DNA from: SZUA-254 sp031379665
Lineage (GTDB): Bacteria; Bacteroidota; Ignavibacteria; UBA10030; SZUA-254
Direction of reading: 5' to 3'
Length of the DNA stretch: 7,458 nucleotides
NCBI GenBank assembly: GCA_031379665.1
Contig: JANNFI010000022.1
Coordinates: 1-7,458 of the forward strand
Notes under the pieces: generated by a model
What the model saw: only the letters and a program-made list of their open reading frames with translations
Databases searched by the model: none
Told to the model about the DNA's origin: nothing
Position numbers and translations under genes: made by a program
Part shown: positions 5,193 to 7,458 of the stretch, piece by piece
Position numbering within the stretch: position 1 is the first letter of the stretch
Layout of the letters: each line of letters starts with the position of its first letter

Positions 5193-7073
5193 TCATCTGT
5201 CCGTAATCGCCACCCCCGCCGCGAACGCTCCCGTCTCGAACGTTTCCAGCACCGTCATATTCGAGAGGTCGATGATCGAGAAGAAACCCGGGTTCTTGCT
5301 TCCGGTGGTCGGGTGGTGGGGTGGCACGAGCGCGGTGACGTTCTCACACGAGATGTATGCGAATCGTCCGTCAGGAGTCACGGCGGAGCCGTGTGGTTGC
5401 GGGCCGACGTTCGCGATCGTCCTCGTCACCGAGTCGACCTGCGTGTCGATCACCGAGAGGTCGTTGCTGTTGCGGTTCGGCACGATGATGGACCGGCCGT
5501 TCGGCGTGATCGACGGAATGAGCGGGTTTAATCCGACCGGGATCGACTTCACCACTTCGTACGACACACGGTCGACGACCGTGACCGTGTTCCCCCGCTG
5601 GTTGGTGATGTAGACCTTCTGATTGTCAGTCGTCATCACCATCTGGTAGGGGAGGAGGACTCCACCTTGTCCGGGCGGCTGGTTGTTCAGCTGGATGAGC
5701 GTCGTCGAAAAATCGGAGAGGTCCACGACCATGATATTGTCGGAGAGGTTGCCGGTGACCCAAAGTTCACGACCATCTGGTGTGACCTGTATGCCATGCG
5801 GCTTGTCAACGTTCGCGGCCGACACCTCGCCGATGATCTGGAGCGGCTCGGTCCGCAGAATCTTGATGGCGTTGACTCCGGAGGCGAACTGCGCCACGTA
5901 GGCGGTGTCGCCGGTCGGGCTCAAGGCCACCTGCGTGGGTGAAATGATTCCGCCCACCTGGTCGATCAATTCGTTGGTGTCGAGCCGGTACTTCAGCACC
6001 TTCCCCGACCCGATGAGGTTCACGTAGTACACTCCGCGGGCCTCGTCGATCGTGACGTTGTGCGGCGCCTCCGGGGGAGCGACGAACACGTTCTCCGCGC
6101 CGGCCCTGATGTACCGCCCGACCAGGTTCGACGCCCTGTCGATCACCGCCACGAGGTCCTCGGCCTGGTTCGTGATGAGCACCCGGCCTTCTGGAAAAGT
6201 TGAAAATGCGATTGCACCTTCGTCGTTCGGGCAACCCTCGGCGACCCACCTGTATAGAATGTCCACCTGGTCCTGCGGGAGCTGGAAACCCGGCAACGGC
6301 ATATGGGGGAGGGAGACCGGCGCGAACAGCGTGTCGTCGTTGACGTGGAAGATCACGTGGCTCTTCGACGGCTTGTACGACACGACCACCGCGCCGTGGC
6401 TTCCACCTTTCATAAGATCCTGCCACGTTTTCATCGAGAACTGGCCGGGGAGCTCGGGGTGGTCGGAAATTCCCCTCAGTAGTTGTTTTGCCTGACCGTG
6501 GTCGTCCTCGTACCCAACACCTCCCGTTCCCACATGGCACCCGCTCACCGCGCAGCCACTCGTGAGGATTCTTCCGACGTGTTCGGTATAGTTGATGGTC
6601 GTGACGGCGGAATAGTCGTATGGTTGTCCGGTGGCGACGGCCGACGCATTCCCGAATTTCCTGACCCCGCCCGCGAGAACGCCGACCGGCACGACCCTGT
6701 AGTAGTAAACGTCGCCGTTCAGGATCGTGGTATCGGTGTAACGGTTCAGGGCTGCGTCGACCGAAGCGATGAGCGTTGCGTTCGACGTGACGAAATCGGG
6801 GTCGTCGCTGCGGTGGATGTCGATCGACTGTGGATTGCCGGCATCGTCGGGGTCGGCCCCGTCCGGATGAGCGCCGTGGGGCGTTTTTGCGAGAATGGGG
6901 GGGAGGGGAACGGTCCATCCGAGCGTGACGCTGTTGTCTCCGTTGATGGCGAAGAGCCCATAGACCGAGAGACGGCTTTCGGTCTCGACCACCGACGTCG
7001 TGTCGATGTTGCAGGCCGCGAAAATCGCCGCCACGAAGAGGAGGAGGAAAAGGGTCGACCTGGTTCTCGTCAT
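5193..7073 (-). CDS. Lipoprotein with Fn3-like, c-type cytochrome (CX4CH) and seven-repeat YVTN beta-propeller domains
   Basis: A 626-residue exported protein. Residues 1-21 are a probable lipoprotein signal (RTR, LFLLLFVAAI, FAAC with Cys21 as lipidation site). Residues about 35-150 resemble a fibronectin III domain (NSVTLGWTVPLP, SIDIHRSDDP, DVYYYRVVPV). Residues about 160-282 look like a small c-type cytochrome: the haem motif is Cys174-x4-Cys179-His180 (GCAVSGCHVG), Met258 in LPHMPLPG is the likely second ligand, and QVDILYRWVAEG is the closing helix. From 290 to 626 there are seven repeats of the YVTN type (VLITN, VYYVN, TAYVAQ, ELWVTG, VYITN, SIIVPN, FAYIS), each followed by a V-x-V-x-D/K segment, as in surface beta-propellers. 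It probably acts in periplasmic or surface electron transfer or substrate binding; the partner is unknown. It converges on the glycosyltransferase with a 49-bp gap. Confidence 0.9.
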   Translation of the reverse strand: MTRTRSTLFLLLFVAAIFAACNIDTTSVVETESRLSVYGLFAINGDNSVTLGWTVPLPPILAKTPHGAHPDGADPDDAGNPQSIDIHRSDDPDFVTSNATLIASVDAALNRYTDTTILNGDVYYYRVVPVGVLAGGVRKFGNASAVATGQPYDYSAVTTINYTEHVGRILTSGCAVSGCHVGTGGVGYEDDHGQAKQLLRGISDHPELPGQFSMKTWQDLMKGGSHGAVVVSYKPSKSHVIFHVNDDTLFAPVSLPHMPLPGFQLPQDQVDILYRWVAEGCPNDEGAIAFSTFPEGRVLITNQAEDLVAVIDRASNLVGRYIRAGAENVFVAPPEAPHNVTIDEARGVYYVNLIGSGKVLKYRLDTNELIDQVGGIISPTQVALSPTGDTAYVAQFASGVNAIKILRTEPLQIIGEVSAANVDKPHGIQVTPDGRELWVTGNLSDNIMVVDLSDFSTTLIQLNNQPPGQGGVLLPYQMVMTTDNQKVYITNQRGNTVTVVDRVSYEVVKSIPVGLNPLIPSITPNGRSIIVPNRNSNDLSVIDTQVDSVTRTIANVGPQPHGSAVTPDGRFAYISCENVTALVPPHHPTTGSKNPGFFSIIDLSNMTVLETFETGAFAAGVAITDR

Positions 7074-7115
7074 AAACCGTGTTGAGGGAAGCGTTGTGGT
7101 GTGGAGTGTAGAATC

Positions 7116-7144
7116 AGGATACGGGTTTTTCGCGTGATCTGCAA
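7116..7144 (-). promoter_or_regulatory. Possible promoter of the cytochrome/propeller lipoprotein gene
   Basis: On the minus strand TTGCAG (7144-7139) is separated by 17 bp from TATCCT (7121-7116). The matches are partial, and the leader to the ATG at 7073 would be about 36 nt. It lies back-to-back with the hicBA promoter. Confidence 0.3.
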
Positions 7145-7167
7145 TTTGAGACGGGGGAGTAACCGTA

Positions 7168-7196
7168 TTGACAATCGGATGTTAACTGGTTATCTT
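7168..7196 (+). promoter_or_regulatory. Promoter of hicBA
   Basis: A perfect TTGACA (7168-7173), a 17-bp spacer and TATCTT (7191-7196, 4 of 6) precede the hicB ATG at 7222. Transcription would start around 7203, giving a leader of about 20 nt. Confidence 0.55.
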
Positions 7197-7208
7197 GAAT
7201 AAATATTC
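7197..7208. promoter_or_regulatory. Inverted repeat at the hicBA start site, candidate operator
   Basis: GAATA-AA-TATTC (5 + 2 + 5 bp) directly follows the -10 element, and an adjacent 8-bp palindrome ATTCGAAT (7205-7212) overlaps it. Its position suits autorepression by the toxin-antitoxin complex, but the repeat is short and AT-rich and may be chance. Confidence 0.35.
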
Positions 7209-7221
7209 GAATTGAGATTTC

Positions 7222-7434
7222 ATGAAAACGACATATACTGCTGTTGTTAAGAAGGACTCCGGTTGGTGGATCGGGTGGATCGAAGAAGTGCCCGGGGTCA
7301 ATTGTCAGGAGAGCACCCGTGAGGGGCTCGTAGAATCACTCCGGGTGACTCTGCGTGAGGCGATCGAATTGAATCGATCAGATGCCATCGAAGCGGCCGG
7401 AGACGGATTCGAGGAACTTGAAATCGCAGTGTGA
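7222..7434 (+). CDS. hicB: HicB-family antitoxin
   Basis: A 70-residue protein matching the short HicB (UPF0150) family, with a degraded RNase H-like fold: YTAVVKKDSGWWIGWIEEVPGVNCQESTREGLVESLRVTLREAIEL (5-50). The W-x-EVPG turn and the T-x-EGL helix start are the recognisable elements. It neutralises the HicA RNA-cleaving toxin by binding it. No extra C-terminal DNA-binding domain is present, as is common for short HicB forms in the hicB-hicA gene order. The TGA stop overlaps the GTG start of hicA (GTGA), implying translational coupling. A GAG about five bases before the ATG is the only Shine-Dalgarno-like element. Confidence 0.88.
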   Translation: MKTTYTAVVKKDSGWWIGWIEEVPGVNCQESTREGLVESLRVTLREAIELNRSDAIEAAGDGFEELEIAV

Positions 7435-7458
7435 AACGACGCGACCTGATTCGACACC
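7431..7458 (+). CDS. hicA: HicA-family mRNA interferase toxin, 5' end only
   Basis: Only nine codons are inside the window. A GTG at 7431 overlapping the hicB stop encodes MKRRDLIRH, the typical HicA beginning that normally continues into a helix and then the catalytic G-x-x-H segment. The call rests on this short match and on the position directly after hicB. The rest lies beyond the right edge. Confidence 0.75.

Noticed and set aside
5806..6918. Long 370-codon minus-strand frame, and plus-strand frames at 6052-6495 and 6483-7085.
   Set aside because: All lie inside the cytochrome/propeller gene in other frames, with arginine/proline-rich or low-complexity products typical of GC-rich shadow frames.

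Overview
The window looks like a chromosomal segment of a moderately GC-rich bacterium of the FCB group (Bacteroidota/Ignavibacteriota/Chlorobi or a related candidate phylum). The strongest clue is a secreted protein ending in a type IX secretion-style domain with the motif NPFNPST and a basic C-terminus (1456..2118, minus). Most genes have weak or no Shine-Dalgarno sequence, which fits that group. No mobile element, rRNA, tRNA or CRISPR array was seen.

Layout. 1..783 (+) is the 3' part of an L-2-hydroxyglutarate oxidase-like flavoprotein. It converges on, and overlaps by 18 bp, a mazEF toxin-antitoxin operon (minus, 1364 to 766), whose promoter carries a perfect inverted-repeat operator. Upstream on the same strand lie a secreted type 1 copper (cupredoxin) protein with a type IX sorting domain, and before it a 53-residue ORF with its own consensus-like promoter and a perfect 16-bp palindrome. 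A divergent, palindrome-rich spacer (2303..2527) separates these from a plus-strand run: a 77-residue small protein, an overlapping AbiEii/MNT-like nucleotidyltransferase, rmlA (glucose-1-phosphate thymidylyltransferase, only 7 nt downstream), and a membrane-anchored family 2 glycosyltransferase. Convergent to these is a large minus-strand lipoprotein (5193..7073) that joins an Fn3-like domain, a c-type cytochrome domain with a CX4CH haem motif, and a seven-repeat YVTN-type beta-propeller. Divergent from that, at the right edge, is a hicB antitoxin gene followed by the first 28 nt of hicA.

How it fits together. rmlA and the glycosyltransferase belong to surface polysaccharide synthesis. The cupredoxin and cytochrome proteins are exported redox or electron-transfer proteins. 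Among these host genes sit three two-gene modules of toxin-antitoxin type (mazEF, 77-aa protein/nucleotidyltransferase, hicBA) plus a fourth small autoregulation-like unit (the 53-aa ORF). In mazEF and hicBA the toxin starts at a non-ATG codon that overlaps the antitoxin stop. Nothing here is clearly a wholly new system. The least explained elements are the 53-aa ORF with its palindromic promoter, the cluster of three palindromes between 2326 and 2428, and the cytochrome/propeller fusion.
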